Below are positions 30,795 through 39,362 of a stretch of 64,000 bases of DNA, piece by piece. The notes beneath the pieces were generated by a model that was not told the DNA's origin, searched no databases, and saw nothing but the letters and a program-made list of their open reading frames with translations. The stretch comes from Actinomycetota bacterium (GTDB lineage: Bacteria; Actinomycetota; Thermoleophilia; Solirubrobacterales; Solirubrobacteraceae), in contig VAXW01000005.1 in the NCBI GenBank assembly GCA_005884115.1, forward strand, positions 496,001 to 560,000. The letters run 5' to 3'. Every line of letters starts with the position of its first letter. Within the stretch, counting starts at the first letter, position 1. The translations under genes were made by a program, and so were the position numbers.

Positions 30795-33700
30795 TCACGC
30801 CATGGCCGGCTCGTCCTCTTCCTGGACCGCCCCGTCCGGCGGCTCGGAGTCGTCGAGCTCGGCGAACAGAGAGGGATCGCGGCTCGAGCCCTTGATCAGG
30901 TCGTCCGGCGAGCCGTTGGGGAGCAGGCGGCCCTGGCGTGTGCCGAAGTAGATGGCCTGCGGGTGGTGTGCCACGAGCGCCAGCGTCGACTGCTCGGGGT
31001 CGGGCGCGTAGCCGTCGGTGATCGACATGCCGATCCGAGACAGCTCCAGCAGCTTGTCGACCTTCAGGTGCTCACTCTGCTCCGGTACCGCGGGATACCC
31101 CCACGAGTAACGCCGCCCCTGCGCAGGGTCGATTCCGAGCGCCTCGCGCACCACGCTGTGCAGCCACTCGGCCAGCCCCTCGGCTGTCTGCACGCCGAGG
31201 CCGTGCACGAACAACTGCTCCGCAAACTCGCCCTCAGCCTCGAGCCTTGCCATCCGCTCCGTGACCTCTGCGCCGACCGTGACGGCCTGCACGGCCACAA
31301 CGTCGAGCTCCGATGGCGCGCGGCCGTCCTCGGCTGGGCGGAAGAAGTCCGCCAAGCAGATGCGGTCGCCCTTGGGCTGGCGCGGGCAGACGAAGCGCGT
31401 CAGCTCGCTGGTGCGGTCGGACGGGTCGAGCACCACGATCTCGTTGCCCAGCGCGTAGCAAGGGAAGTAGCCGAGCAGCGTGCGCGGGTGCAGATAGGTC
31501 TGCTCGCGCCACATGCGCTCGAGGCGCGGCCGGAAGTCGTCGCGCAGCAGCGCCTGCCACGCCTCGCCTTTGACTCCGCGCCCGCCCCAGTGGAGCTTGA
31601 ACAGCACGTGCGTGTCCAGGTGGCGGTAGACCTCGGCGAGATCGACGGGGATCTCTTTGACGCCCCAGAAGGGAGGTGTGGGCACCGGCGCGTCGGTGCG
31701 CGCCGGCGAGCGCACCGAGTCGTCTGTGAGGTCGAGTTGCTCGTCGGGCTTATCGCCTTTCGCACGGAAGTCGCTTGCGCCCGAGCGTAGCTTCCCGAGC
31801 AGCGCACTGTGCGCGTCGGCGTCGATGAGCTGGTCCATCACAGCGAGGCCCTCGAAGGCGTCCTTGCAGTAGAAAACGCCCGGCTCGTACAACTCCTCGG
31901 ACTCTCGCCCGCCCGGATAAAGGGCCCTGTAGCCAAACGCACGGTTGATCGCCGCACCGCCGATCAGCACCGGGAACTGCAGCCTGCGCGCGTGCAGCTC
32001 CTGCACGCATGCAGGCATCTGCTTGGAAGTCGAAACCAACAGCGCCGAGAGCCCGATCGCCGTCGCCTCGTGCTCGACAGCCGCGTCCAGGATCGTCTGG
32101 ATCGGGACCTGCTTGCCGAGGTCCACGACCGTATAGCCGTTGTTGGTCAGGATCGTGTTCACCAGCGACTTGCCGATGTCGTGCACGTCGCCGAACACCG
32201 TTGCCAGCACGACCGTGCCCTTCGTGTAGCCCTCGATCTTGTCCAGGTAGCGCTCGAGCTGGGCCACCGCGCGCTTCATCACTTCCGCCGACTGCAACAC
32301 GAAGGGGAGGATCAGTTCGCCGGCCCCGAACTTGTCGCCGACCTCCTTCATGGCCGGCAGCAGGACCTCGTTCAGCGTCGGCACAGCGCCGATCTTCTCC
32401 ACGCTCGCGTCGATCCACGCCTCCACGCCCTCCTTGCGTCGGCGCAGGATGTGGAAGTGAAGCGCCTGCTCGGGCTCCATGCCCTCGGTGGGATCGGCGG
32501 CGCCCTCTGCGCCCAGCTCCTCACCCTTCGACTCGAAGTGCGCGATGAAGCGCTCAAGCGCGTCCTCGCGGCGGTCGAAGACCAGATCGTCTGCCAGCTC
32601 CCGCTCGTTGTCGGGGATCTCCGAGTAGGGCGAGATGTGGTTGGGGTTGACCATCGCCAGGTCCAGGCCCGCCTGCACGCAGTGGTGCAGGAATACCGAG
32701 TTGAGCACCGCGCGCGCCCCCGGCGAGACCCCGAAGGAGACGTTGGAAACCCCCAGCGAGGTCTTCACCGAGGGGATCTGCGCCTTCAGGAGCCGGATGC
32801 CCTCGATCGTCTCGATCGCCGAACGCCGCCACTCCGCGTCGCCCGTCGTGAGCGTGAAGGTGAGGCAGTCGAAGATCAACAGCTCCGGGTCGAGTCCGTG
32901 CTCGGAGCAGCACAGGTCGCGAATGCGAGTTGCCACCTCGAGCTTGCGCTGCGCCGTCTTCGCCATGCCCGTCTCGTCGATCGTCAGCGCGATCACCGCC
33001 GCGCCGTGCGCGAGCGCGACCGGCAGCACGCGGTCGAGCTTTGCGCGACCGGCCTCCAGGTTGACCGAGTTGACGATCGCCCTGCCTGGGATCTGCTCGA
33101 GCGCGCGTTCGATCACCTCGGGCTCCGTCGAGTCCACCTGGATCGGCGCCGGCTGTGTCAGGGAGACCTTCTTGGCAAGCAGCCGCATCTGCTCGGCCTC
33201 GTCGGTGCGCTCCGTGAGCGCTACGCACAGGTCCAGCACGTGGGCGCCGCCCTGCACCTGGTCCTCGGCGATCTGCACCAGCCCGTCATAGTCGTCGGCC
33301 AGCAGCAGCTCCTTCGCCTTGCGCGACCCCTGCGCGTTGACGCGCTCACCGACCATCGTCGGCGCAGGCTCCTGCGCGAGCGCCGTGGCCGCGATCATCG
33401 ACGAGATGTGTGCCGGGCGAGGTGCCGGCCGCGCCCGCGCCTGGAGGCCGGCGACGCGCTCCGCGATCGCGGAGATGTGCGCCGGCGTGGTGCCGCAGCA
33501 GCCGCCCACGATTCCCACGCCGTAACGCTCCACGAACTCCCCCAGCACCTCCGCGAGCGGCTCCGGTCGCTCCGGGAAGATCGTCTCCCCGTCCGGGCCC
33601 TGCACGGGCAGGCCGGCGTTGGGGATGCACGCCACGGGCCGGGGGCAGTGCTCGCCGAGGAAGCGGATCGCGTCGCGCATGTCCTCCGGGCCGGTCGAGC

Positions 33701-34370
33701 AGTTCAGGCCGATCACGTCCACGCGCAGCGCCTCGAGCGTGCACAGGACGGCCGAGATGTCCGTCCCGAGCAGCATCTTTCCGCCGTTGGGCAGAAGCGA
33801 CACCGAGGCGTGGATAGGCAGCGTGAGCCCTGCGCTCGCGAACGCCGCTCGCGCGCCGAAGATCGCGGCCTTGACCTCGAGGATGTCCTGCGCGGTCTCG
33901 ATGATCAGCAGGTCCGCGCCCCCGTTGATCAGGCCGCTGGCCTGCTCGCGGAAGACCTCGACCAGCTCGCCGAAGCCGATCTGCCCGAGCGAGGGGTCCT
34001 CTGAGGCCGGCAGGTAGCCCGTGGGGCCGATCGAGCCCGCCACGAAGCGCTCCGCGCCCGCCGCTTGGCGTGCGATCTGCGCGGCGCGCGTGTTTATCTC
34101 GAGCGTCTTCTCGCCCAGGCCCCACTCTTCGAGCTTCAGCCGCGAGCCCTGGAAGGTATCGGTCTCGACGACCTCCGCGCCGGCCTCGAGCATCGAGCGG
34201 TGGACGCCCTCGATCACGTCCGGACGGTGCAGCACGAGCGCCTCGTGGCACTTGCCAGGAAGGCCGCCGTAGTCCTCCTGGGAGAGGTCGAACTGCTCCA
34301 GCGTCGCGCCCATGCCGCCGTCGTATATGACGACGCGCGCGTTGATCGCCTGCAGGTAGTCGCGGCTCAT
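30795..34370 (-). CDS. metH: Cobalamin-dependent methionine synthase
   Basis: A 1,191-residue full-length MetH, cytosolic, transferring methyl from methyltetrahydrofolate to homocysteine. Domains in order: homocysteine-binding barrel (1-310, VIYDGGMGATLEQF, zinc-ligand Cys pair in GGCCGTTPAH); pterin-binding barrel (about 330-620, GERVNAQGSRKAKELL); cobalamin cap and binding domains (about 640-880) with the cobalt-ligand His near residue 730 in GDVHDIGKSLV; and the SAM-dependent reactivation domain (about 920-1150, GYPAVPEQSEHLKVD). An acidic tail ends the protein. The ATG is 38 bp after the glutamine synthetase stop on the same strand, leaving no room for a cobalamin riboswitch. Confidence 0.95.
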   Translation of the reverse strand: MSRDYLQAINARVVIYDGGMGATLEQFDLSQEDYGGLPGKCHEALVLHRPDVIEGVHRSMLEAGAEVVETDTFQGSRLKLEEWGLGEKTLEINTRAAQIARQAAGAERFVAGSIGPTGYLPASEDPSLGQIGFGELVEVFREQASGLINGGADLLIIETAQDILEVKAAIFGARAAFASAGLTLPIHASVSLLPNGGKMLLGTDISAVLCTLEALRVDVIGLNCSTGPEDMRDAIRFLGEHCPRPVACIPNAGLPVQGPDGETIFPERPEPLAEVLGEFVERYGVGIVGGCCGTTPAHISAIAERVAGLQARARPAPRPAHISSMIAATALAQEPAPTMVGERVNAQGSRKAKELLLADDYDGLVQIAEDQVQGGAHVLDLCVALTERTDEAEQMRLLAKKVSLTQPAPIQVDSTEPEVIERALEQIPGRAIVNSVNLEAGRAKLDRVLPVALAHGAAVIALTIDETGMAKTAQRKLEVATRIRDLCCSEHGLDPELLIFDCLTFTLTTGDAEWRRSAIETIEGIRLLKAQIPSVKTSLGVSNVSFGVSPGARAVLNSVFLHHCVQAGLDLAMVNPNHISPYSEIPDNERELADDLVFDRREDALERFIAHFESKGEELGAEGAADPTEGMEPEQALHFHILRRRKEGVEAWIDASVEKIGAVPTLNEVLLPAMKEVGDKFGAGELILPFVLQSAEVMKRAVAQLERYLDKIEGYTKGTVVLATVFGDVHDIGKSLVNTILTNNGYTVVDLGKQVPIQTILDAAVEHEATAIGLSALLVSTSKQMPACVQELHARRLQFPVLIGGAAINRAFGYRALYPGGRESEELYEPGVFYCKDAFEGLAVMDQLIDADAHSALLGKLRSGASDFRAKGDKPDEQLDLTDDSVRSPARTDAPVPTPPFWGVKEIPVDLAEVYRHLDTHVLFKLHWGGRGVKGEAWQALLRDDFRPRLERMWREQTYLHPRTLLGYFPCYALGNEIVVLDPSDRTSELTRFVCPRQPKGDRICLADFFRPAEDGRAPSELDVVAVQAVTVGAEVTERMARLEAEGEFAEQLFVHGLGVQTAEGLAEWLHSVVREALGIDPAQGRRYSWGYPAVPEQSEHLKVDKLLELSRIGMSITDGYAPDPEQSTLALVAHHPQAIYFGTRQGRLLPNGSPDDLIKGSSRDPSLFAELDDSEPPDGAVQEEDEPAMA

Positions 34371-34408
34371 TCAGGCCATGCTAGCCGCCGCGAGCGGGGC
34401 GCCTCAGC

Positions 34409-35926
34409 TCAGCCGTCGTAGGACTGCACGAACTCCCACGGATGCGGACGCAGGTCGATCTCCTTGGCTTCCGCCCGCTTGTAGGAGATCCACTCCTCGA
34501 TCAGGTCGTCGGTGAACACGCCGCCGTCGAGCAGGAACTCGTGGTCCGCCTCGAGCGCATCCATCGCCTCCGCCAGCGAGCCCGGCACGTTCACGATCTT
34601 CGCGAGCCTCTCCTCGGACAGCTCATACAGGTCGGTGTCGATCGGCTCTCCCGGTTTCAGTTGACGTTTGATCCCGTCCAGCCCCGCCATCAGCATCGCC
34701 GAGAACCCCAGGTAGGGGTTGGTGAGCGGGTCCGGCGGGCGGAACTCGACTCGCTTGGCCTTCGGCGAGGAGAGGTACATAGGGATGCGCACCGCCGCCG
34801 AGCGGTTGCGCTGGGAGTGCACGAGGTTCACCGGCGCCTCATAGCCCGGGACCAGGCGTCTGTAGCTGTTGGGCGCCGGCGCGCAGAAGGCCATCAGCGC
34901 CCGGCCGTGCTCGAGCAGCCCGGCCACGTAGCTGAGTGCGAGCCCCGACAGGAGCGCATAGCCGTTCTCGTCGAACATCAGCGTGTTGCCGTCTTTCCAC
35001 AGCGATTGGTGCACGTGCATGCCCGAGCCGTTCTCCTCGAAGATCGGCTTGGGCAGGAAGGTCGCGCTCTTGCCCGCCGCGCGGGCCACGTTCTTGACGA
35101 TGTACTTGTGCGTCATCAGCGTGTCCGCCATGCGCAGCAGCGGCTGGAATCGCAGGTCGATCTCGCCCTGCCCTGGGCCGCCGACCTCGTGGTGGTGGAA
35201 CTCGCACGGCGCGCCGAGGGCCTCGAGCGTCATCACCATCAGCGAGCGCAAGTCGCCCAGCGTGTCCATCGGCGGTACCGGGAAGTAGCCCTCCTGCGAG
35301 CGCGGGTGGTGGCCCACATTCGGGTTCTCGGCGCGCGTGCCGAAGCCAGCGCCGCGGTTCCAGTAGGCCTCGGAGGTGTCGACCTCGTAGTAGGCGATGT
35401 GCGGTCGCTGGTCGAAGGAGACATGGTCGAAGACGTAGAACTCGGCCTCCGGACCGAAGAAGGCCGTATCCGCGACCCCGCTGTCGATCAGGTGTCGCTC
35501 CGCCTTCTGCGCCACGTAGCGCGGGTCGCGCGAGTAGGCCTCCCGCGTGATCGGGTCGATCACGTTGCAGATCAGCGACAACGTCCGCTCTGCGTAGAAG
35601 GGGTCGATCTTGGCCGTGCGCGCGTCTGGCAGCAGCAGCATGTCCGACTCCGAGATCTCCTGGAAGCCGCGGATCGACGAGCCGTCAAAGCCCAGCCCGT
35701 CGCTGAACGCGTCCTCCTCCAGGGCGCTCACCGAGAGCGTCATGTGCTGCCAGGTGCCCGGCACGTCGGTGAACTTCAGGTCGACCATCCGCACGCCGAG
35801 CTGATCCGCCATCTTGAGCACGTCGGCCGCACCGGCGTCGCTCTTGCCGGCGAACTTCTCGATCGTCAAAGGCTCATCGCCTGAAACGAGGTCGCGGATT
35901 GCGGTCTGCTCGGGTGTCGCGGACAT
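34409..35926 (-). CDS. Glutamine synthetase type I-like
   Basis: A 505-residue GS with the GS-I signatures: FDGSSIRGFQEISESDMLL, FFGPEAEFYVFD, GYFPVPPMDTLGDLR, HHHEVGGPGQGEIDLRF, and the ATP loop KPIFEENGSGMHVHQSLW. It condenses ammonia and glutamate using ATP. A Tyr occurs in DTDLYELSEERL at the usual adenylylation position, but its flanks differ from the standard NLYDLP, so control by GlnE is uncertain. The start is ATG 35926, preceded by AAGGAGG; the frame stays open further upstream without family similarity. No glnE or glnB is in the window. Confidence 0.9.
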   Translation of the reverse strand: MSATPEQTAIRDLVSGDEPLTIEKFAGKSDAGAADVLKMADQLGVRMVDLKFTDVPGTWQHMTLSVSALEEDAFSDGLGFDGSSIRGFQEISESDMLLLPDARTAKIDPFYAERTLSLICNVIDPITREAYSRDPRYVAQKAERHLIDSGVADTAFFGPEAEFYVFDHVSFDQRPHIAYYEVDTSEAYWNRGAGFGTRAENPNVGHHPRSQEGYFPVPPMDTLGDLRSLMVMTLEALGAPCEFHHHEVGGPGQGEIDLRFQPLLRMADTLMTHKYIVKNVARAAGKSATFLPKPIFEENGSGMHVHQSLWKDGNTLMFDENGYALLSGLALSYVAGLLEHGRALMAFCAPAPNSYRRLVPGYEAPVNLVHSQRNRSAAVRIPMYLSSPKAKRVEFRPPDPLTNPYLGFSAMLMAGLDGIKRQLKPGEPIDTDLYELSEERLAKIVNVPGSLAEAMDALEADHEFLLDGGVFTDDLIEEWISYKRAEAKEIDLRPHPWEFVQSYDG

Positions 35927-36157
35927 GGCCGGGGCGATCCTCCTTGGAGTGGTTGACGCCGTGTGCAACACGGCCGGACGGCGGAGCTCGGCCCTCGCCT
36001 GCCACGGCAGCCACCACTGAACCGAGCGCGCGGACCGCGCGCAATCGTAGTGACAACGCCGCGGCGATGACATGCTCGCGTGGCAAAAGAGCCGCCCACG
36101 TGCTTGGACAGGCGGCCAAGGCGCCACTGGCCCGGGCTGGAGCGCTCGGGCGCCGGT

Positions 36158-36796
36158 CTACGGCAGGATCGGGTACTTCCCCAACACGACCTGGCCCGTG
36201 CGCGGGTCCACATGCATGTGTGGCGGGGCGGGCGCGATATCCGCTGTCAGCTGCCCTTCCACGCGGCGGCCGGAGGCCAGCCGCGCCTTAGCTTTTCCGC
36301 CCAAGCCTCCGGCGACCGTGTAGTGCACGGTGTAGCGGCCCGCCTTCACCGGGACCACCTGCCAGCGGAGCGTCTGCGTGCCGCCCGGCGCCAGCGGCCC
36401 GAAAGCCCAGGTGTTGACGTATGCCGTCTGAGCGCCCCCCGGAGGGCTCACGACCTGGCTCTCGACCGGAGCCGGCGAGCTGGGCCCGGGGCCAACTTCG
36501 ATCACCCATACCGGGCGCTTGCGCGCCGCCAGCAGCGGATAGCTCGACGTGTAGTAGAAGGAGTCGAGCGTCACGGCCAGGTTCGGCACGCTGCGCGTGC
36601 CCGCGTTGCTGATGCGCAGCTGGAAGCTCGCCGGCCGCGCGACCGCTTGGCGCTTGGGAAACGTCGCTCCGACGAGCTTCACCGAGTAGGTGCGAGACGC
36701 TTCGTGCACGTCCTGGCGGGCGCTCCCGCAGCCGCCCGCGAGCAGGGGAATTCCCGCCCCGAGCAGCACTGTGGCAGAAACTCTCCACCCCCTCAC
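36158..36796 (-). CDS. Putative lipoprotein of unknown function
   Basis: A 212-residue protein with a lipoprotein-type signal (VSATVLLGAGIPLLAGGCGS; the lipobox is imperfect) and a single extracellular beta-rich domain resembling an immunoglobulin-like or DUF11-type fold (FQLRISNAGTRSVPNLAVT, QTLRWQVVPVKAGRYTVHYTV). GTG start. It is divergent from the YrbE operon across 73 bp and may belong to the same envelope lipid function, but I cannot name it. Confidence 0.6.
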   Translation of the reverse strand: MRGWRVSATVLLGAGIPLLAGGCGSARQDVHEASRTYSVKLVGATFPKRQAVARPASFQLRISNAGTRSVPNLAVTLDSFYYTSSYPLLAARKRPVWVIEVGPGPSSPAPVESQVVSPPGGAQTAYVNTWAFGPLAPGGTQTLRWQVVPVKAGRYTVHYTVAGGLGGKAKARLASGRRVEGQLTADIAPAPPHMHVDPRTGQVVLGKYPILP

Positions 36797-36817
36797 GATC
36801 GCGCCACGATATCAGTG

Positions 36818-36846
36818 GCGATAGTAGAGTTCCTGGCAGCTATCGC
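36818..36846. promoter_or_regulatory. Inverted repeat in the lipoprotein/YrbE intergenic region
   Basis: GCGATAG (36818-36824) and CTATCGC (36840-36846) form a 7-bp inverted repeat with a 15-base spacer. GCCAC (36803-36807) and GTGGC (36815-36819) form another. Both lie between divergent starts and could be a regulator site; no promoter boxes are clear. Confidence 0.35.
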
Positions 36847-36869
36847 GACCCGAGGAGGGGCAGGCACAG

Positions 36870-37676
36870 ATGGTTCGGACCGCCGCCGAGCGGGCCTTCA
36901 TTCCGGCGAGACACGTGCTCGAGGAATTTGGGGACATGATGATCCTCACCGCCCGCACGATCTGGTCTGCGCTTCGCCCGCCCTACCCCTACGGCGGCGA
37001 GCTCGTCTCGCAGTTCCTGTTTGCCCTGCGCCTGTGCTGGTTTCCGCTGCTCGTCTCGACCGTGTGCCTGTGCTACGCCGCGCCGGGGCTGCAGGCGGCC
37101 AACTTCCTGACCCTCTTCGGGGCGCTCGACCGCCTCGGCGGCTTCTTCGTGCTCGGCGCCATCCGCGAGATCGGTCCCAACGTGACGGCGATCGTGCTCG
37201 CCGGCGTCGCCGGCACGGCCATCACCGCCGACCTCGGCGCGCGCAAGATACGCGAGGAGCTCGACGCGCTGCAGGTACTGGGCGTGGACCCGGTCAAGAA
37301 CCTCGTCGTGCCGCGCTTTCTCGCGCTGATGGTCGTGACCGGTCTGTTCGACATCTACGCGCTGCTGTTCGGCATCTTCGGCGGGATCCTCGCCGAGCTC
37401 GTCAACGGCCAGCCGCTGGGCCCGTTCTGGGCGACCCTGTTCGCCAACGCGTCCACCACCGACCTGTGGGGGTCGGTGCTGAAGACGACGATCTACGGGG
37501 CCATCATCGCGATCGTGTGCTGCTACAAGGGCATGTCGGCCTCCGGCGGCGCCGAGGGCGTCGGGCGCGCGGTCAACGAGGCGGTGGTGCTCGCGTTCAC
37601 CGCCATCTTCGCCTTCGACTACGTGTTCACGCAGACGCTGCTGGCCACCCATCCCGCGATCCTGGTGATCAAGTGA
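36870..37676 (+). CDS. MlaE/YrbE-family ABC transporter permease (first of two)
   Basis: A 268-residue permease of the MlaE/YrbE family with an amphipathic N-terminus and five membrane helices. The hallmark central segment LGAIREIGPNVTAIVLAGVAGTAITADLGARK is present, followed by EELDALQVLGVDPVKNLVVPR and the terminal YKGMSASGGAEGVGRAVNEAVV. Such permeases work with an Mkl/MlaF ATPase and normally an MCE substrate-binding protein to move lipids. It opens a six-gene run with a strong GAGGAGGGG ribosome-binding site. Confidence 0.9.
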   Translation: MVRTAAERAFIPARHVLEEFGDMMILTARTIWSALRPPYPYGGELVSQFLFALRLCWFPLLVSTVCLCYAAPGLQAANFLTLFGALDRLGGFFVLGAIREIGPNVTAIVLAGVAGTAITADLGARKIREELDALQVLGVDPVKNLVVPRFLALMVVTGLFDIYALLFGIFGGILAELVNGQPLGPFWATLFANASTTDLWGSVLKTTIYGAIIAIVCCYKGMSASGGAEGVGRAVNEAVVLAFTAIFAFDYVFTQTLLATHPAILVIK

Positions 37677-37710
37677 TCAGCGTGGCGGACCCTCATGAGG
37701 CGGTGAGCGC

Positions 37711-38508
37711 GTGAACGAATTCCTGGCGGTGCCGCGCGAATGGCTTTCGTCGAGCGGCGAGATCGGCAAGTTCACAGGGCGCATCGTGGGCGACGTCTAC
37801 AGCCTGCGCGTGTTCCGCTTCTTCGGCGAGGCGCTGCGGCAGTCGGGCATCCTGATCATCTACTCGACGGCGATCATCTGGACGCTGATGTTCATCCTCG
37901 GGCTGCAGTGCGGCATCGAGGGCGCCTACTTCACCGCAGCGCAGGGAGCGCCGGCCTACTCCGGCGTGTTCAGCGCCTGGTGCGACCTGCGCGAGATCAC
38001 GCCCTACGCGTTCGGCTACATGATGGCCGCCAAGGTCGGCACCGGGATCGTCGCCGAGCTCGGCGCGATGCGCATCTCCGAGGAGATCGACGCGCTCGAG
38101 GTGATGGGCATCAACTCCTTGACCTTCCTCTGCGCCACGCGCCTGCTCGCCTCCTGGCTGGTCCTGCCGTTCATGTACCTGACCGGGATCGGCGTCGCGT
38201 TCTTCGCCTCCTACATCGCCGTCGTGCAGCAGATCGGCTACGTCTCCTCGGGCGGCTATACGCTCATCTTCTGGCAGTTCCAGAATCCGCCGGACTTCTT
38301 ATACAGCCTCATCAAGGCGATGTTCATGGCCACCGCGATCGTGCTCGTCGCCTGCTACTACGGCTACAACGCCTCGGGCGGACCCGTCGGCGTGGGGCGC
38401 GCGACGGCCAAGTCGATGGTGCTTAACATCGTGCTCGTGCACGCAATCGGCATGGCCGGCACCCAGGTCTTCTGGGGCGCAAATCCGAGGGCCCCGATCG
38501 GAGGCTGA
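37711..38508 (+). CDS. MlaE/YrbE-family ABC transporter permease (second)
   Basis: A 265-residue paralogue of the preceding permease with the same layout: GYMMAAKVGTGIVAELGAMR, EEIDALEVMGINSLTFLCATR and YYGYNASGGPVGVGRATAKSMV. Two dissimilar YrbE subunits (A and B) are the actinobacterial arrangement and suggest a heterodimeric channel. The GTG start is 34 bp after the first gene's stop. The next gene's ATG lies two bases after this stop. Confidence 0.9.
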   Translation: MNEFLAVPREWLSSSGEIGKFTGRIVGDVYSLRVFRFFGEALRQSGILIIYSTAIIWTLMFILGLQCGIEGAYFTAAQGAPAYSGVFSAWCDLREITPYAFGYMMAAKVGTGIVAELGAMRISEEIDALEVMGINSLTFLCATRLLASWLVLPFMYLTGIGVAFFASYIAVVQQIGYVSSGGYTLIFWQFQNPPDFLYSLIKAMFMATAIVLVACYYGYNASGGPVGVGRATAKSMVLNIVLVHAIGMAGTQVFWGANPRAPIGG

Positions 38509-38510
38509 GG

Positions 38511-39362
38511 ATGGCCGAGGAGCAGCCCGGCGGATCCCCTCGTGCAGACGGCGACGGCCGTGGCGACGAGTTCGAGTTTCACACCGGCACGATCCGTCCC
38601 TCCAGGGAGCCCGACGCGATCGAGTTCATCGAGGTGCACAAGTCCTTCGGGCGCAACCACGTGCTGCGCGGCCTGAACATGGCCCTGCCGGAGAACTCGA
38701 TCTCGATGATCATCGGACCGTCGGGCACCGGCAAGTCGGTGTGCATCAAGCACATCGTCGGCCTGCTCTATCCCGACGAGGGCGACGTGATCGTGCACGG
38801 CAAATCGATCCCCAGCCTCTCCGACGCGGAGCTGTTCGAGGCGCGCAAGAAGTTCGGCGTGCTCTTCCAGGACGGGGCGCTGTTCGGCTCGCTGACCCTC
38901 TGGGACAACATCGCCTTCCCGCTGCGCCAGCACACGGAGAAGAGCGAGGAGGAGATCGCCGAGATCGTCAACCGCCGCATGCGCGAGGTTGGCCTCGGGG
39001 GCGAGGGGGCCAAGATGCCCAACGAGCTCTCAGGCGGCATGCGCAAGCGCGCCGGCTTCGCGCGCTCGCTGGTGCTCGATCCCGAGATCGTCCTCTTCGA
39101 CGAGCCGGACTCCGGACTCGACCCCGTGCGCACCGCGCTCCTGTGTGAGCTGATCAAGGAAGTCCACGCCGAGAACGGCGGCTGCTACGTCGTGATCACG
39201 CACGACATCTTGAGCGCGCGGCGGGTGGGCCAGCACATCTCGGTCCTGTGGAAGGGGCGGATCGTGGAATCGGGCCCGGCGGACGAGCTGTTCGAGTCTG
39301 AGAATCCGTTCGTCCGCCAGTTCCTCTCCGGCGCCTCCGCCGGGCCGCTCGGGATGGAGTGA
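38511..39362 (+). CDS. ABC transporter ATPase, MlaF/Mkl-like
   Basis: A 283-residue ATPase. Walker A is GPSGTGKS, the Q-loop lies in GVLFQDGALFGSLT, the signature is LSGGMRKR and Walker B with catalytic Glu is IVLFDEPDSGLDP. The LSGGM signature and DEPDSGLDP form match the MlaF/Mkl subgroup that energises YrbE permeases. A 35-residue acidic N-terminal extension precedes the fold. GTGA overlap couples it to the MMPL gene. Confidence 0.9.
   Translation: MAEEQPGGSPRADGDGRGDEFEFHTGTIRPSREPDAIEFIEVHKSFGRNHVLRGLNMALPENSISMIIGPSGTGKSVCIKHIVGLLYPDEGDVIVHGKSIPSLSDAELFEARKKFGVLFQDGALFGSLTLWDNIAFPLRQHTEKSEEEIAEIVNRRMREVGLGGEGAKMPNELSGGMRKRAGFARSLVLDPEIVLFDEPDSGLDPVRTALLCELIKEVHAENGGCYVVITHDILSARRVGQHISVLWKGRIVESGPADELFESENPFVRQFLSGASAGPLGME

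Noticed and set aside
31809..34004. 731-codon open frame on the plus strand opposite metH
   Set aside because: It is a GC-rich antisense shadow of a clearly recognisable full-length methionine synthase, and the product is low-complexity Arg/His/Leu-rich.
34371..34408. Cobalamin riboswitch before metH
   Set aside because: Only 38 bp separate metH from the preceding gene, too short for the aptamer.
34442..35884. 480-codon plus-strand open frame opposite glutamine synthetase
   Set aside because: Antisense shadow of a conserved enzyme; no family similarity and biased Arg/Val composition.
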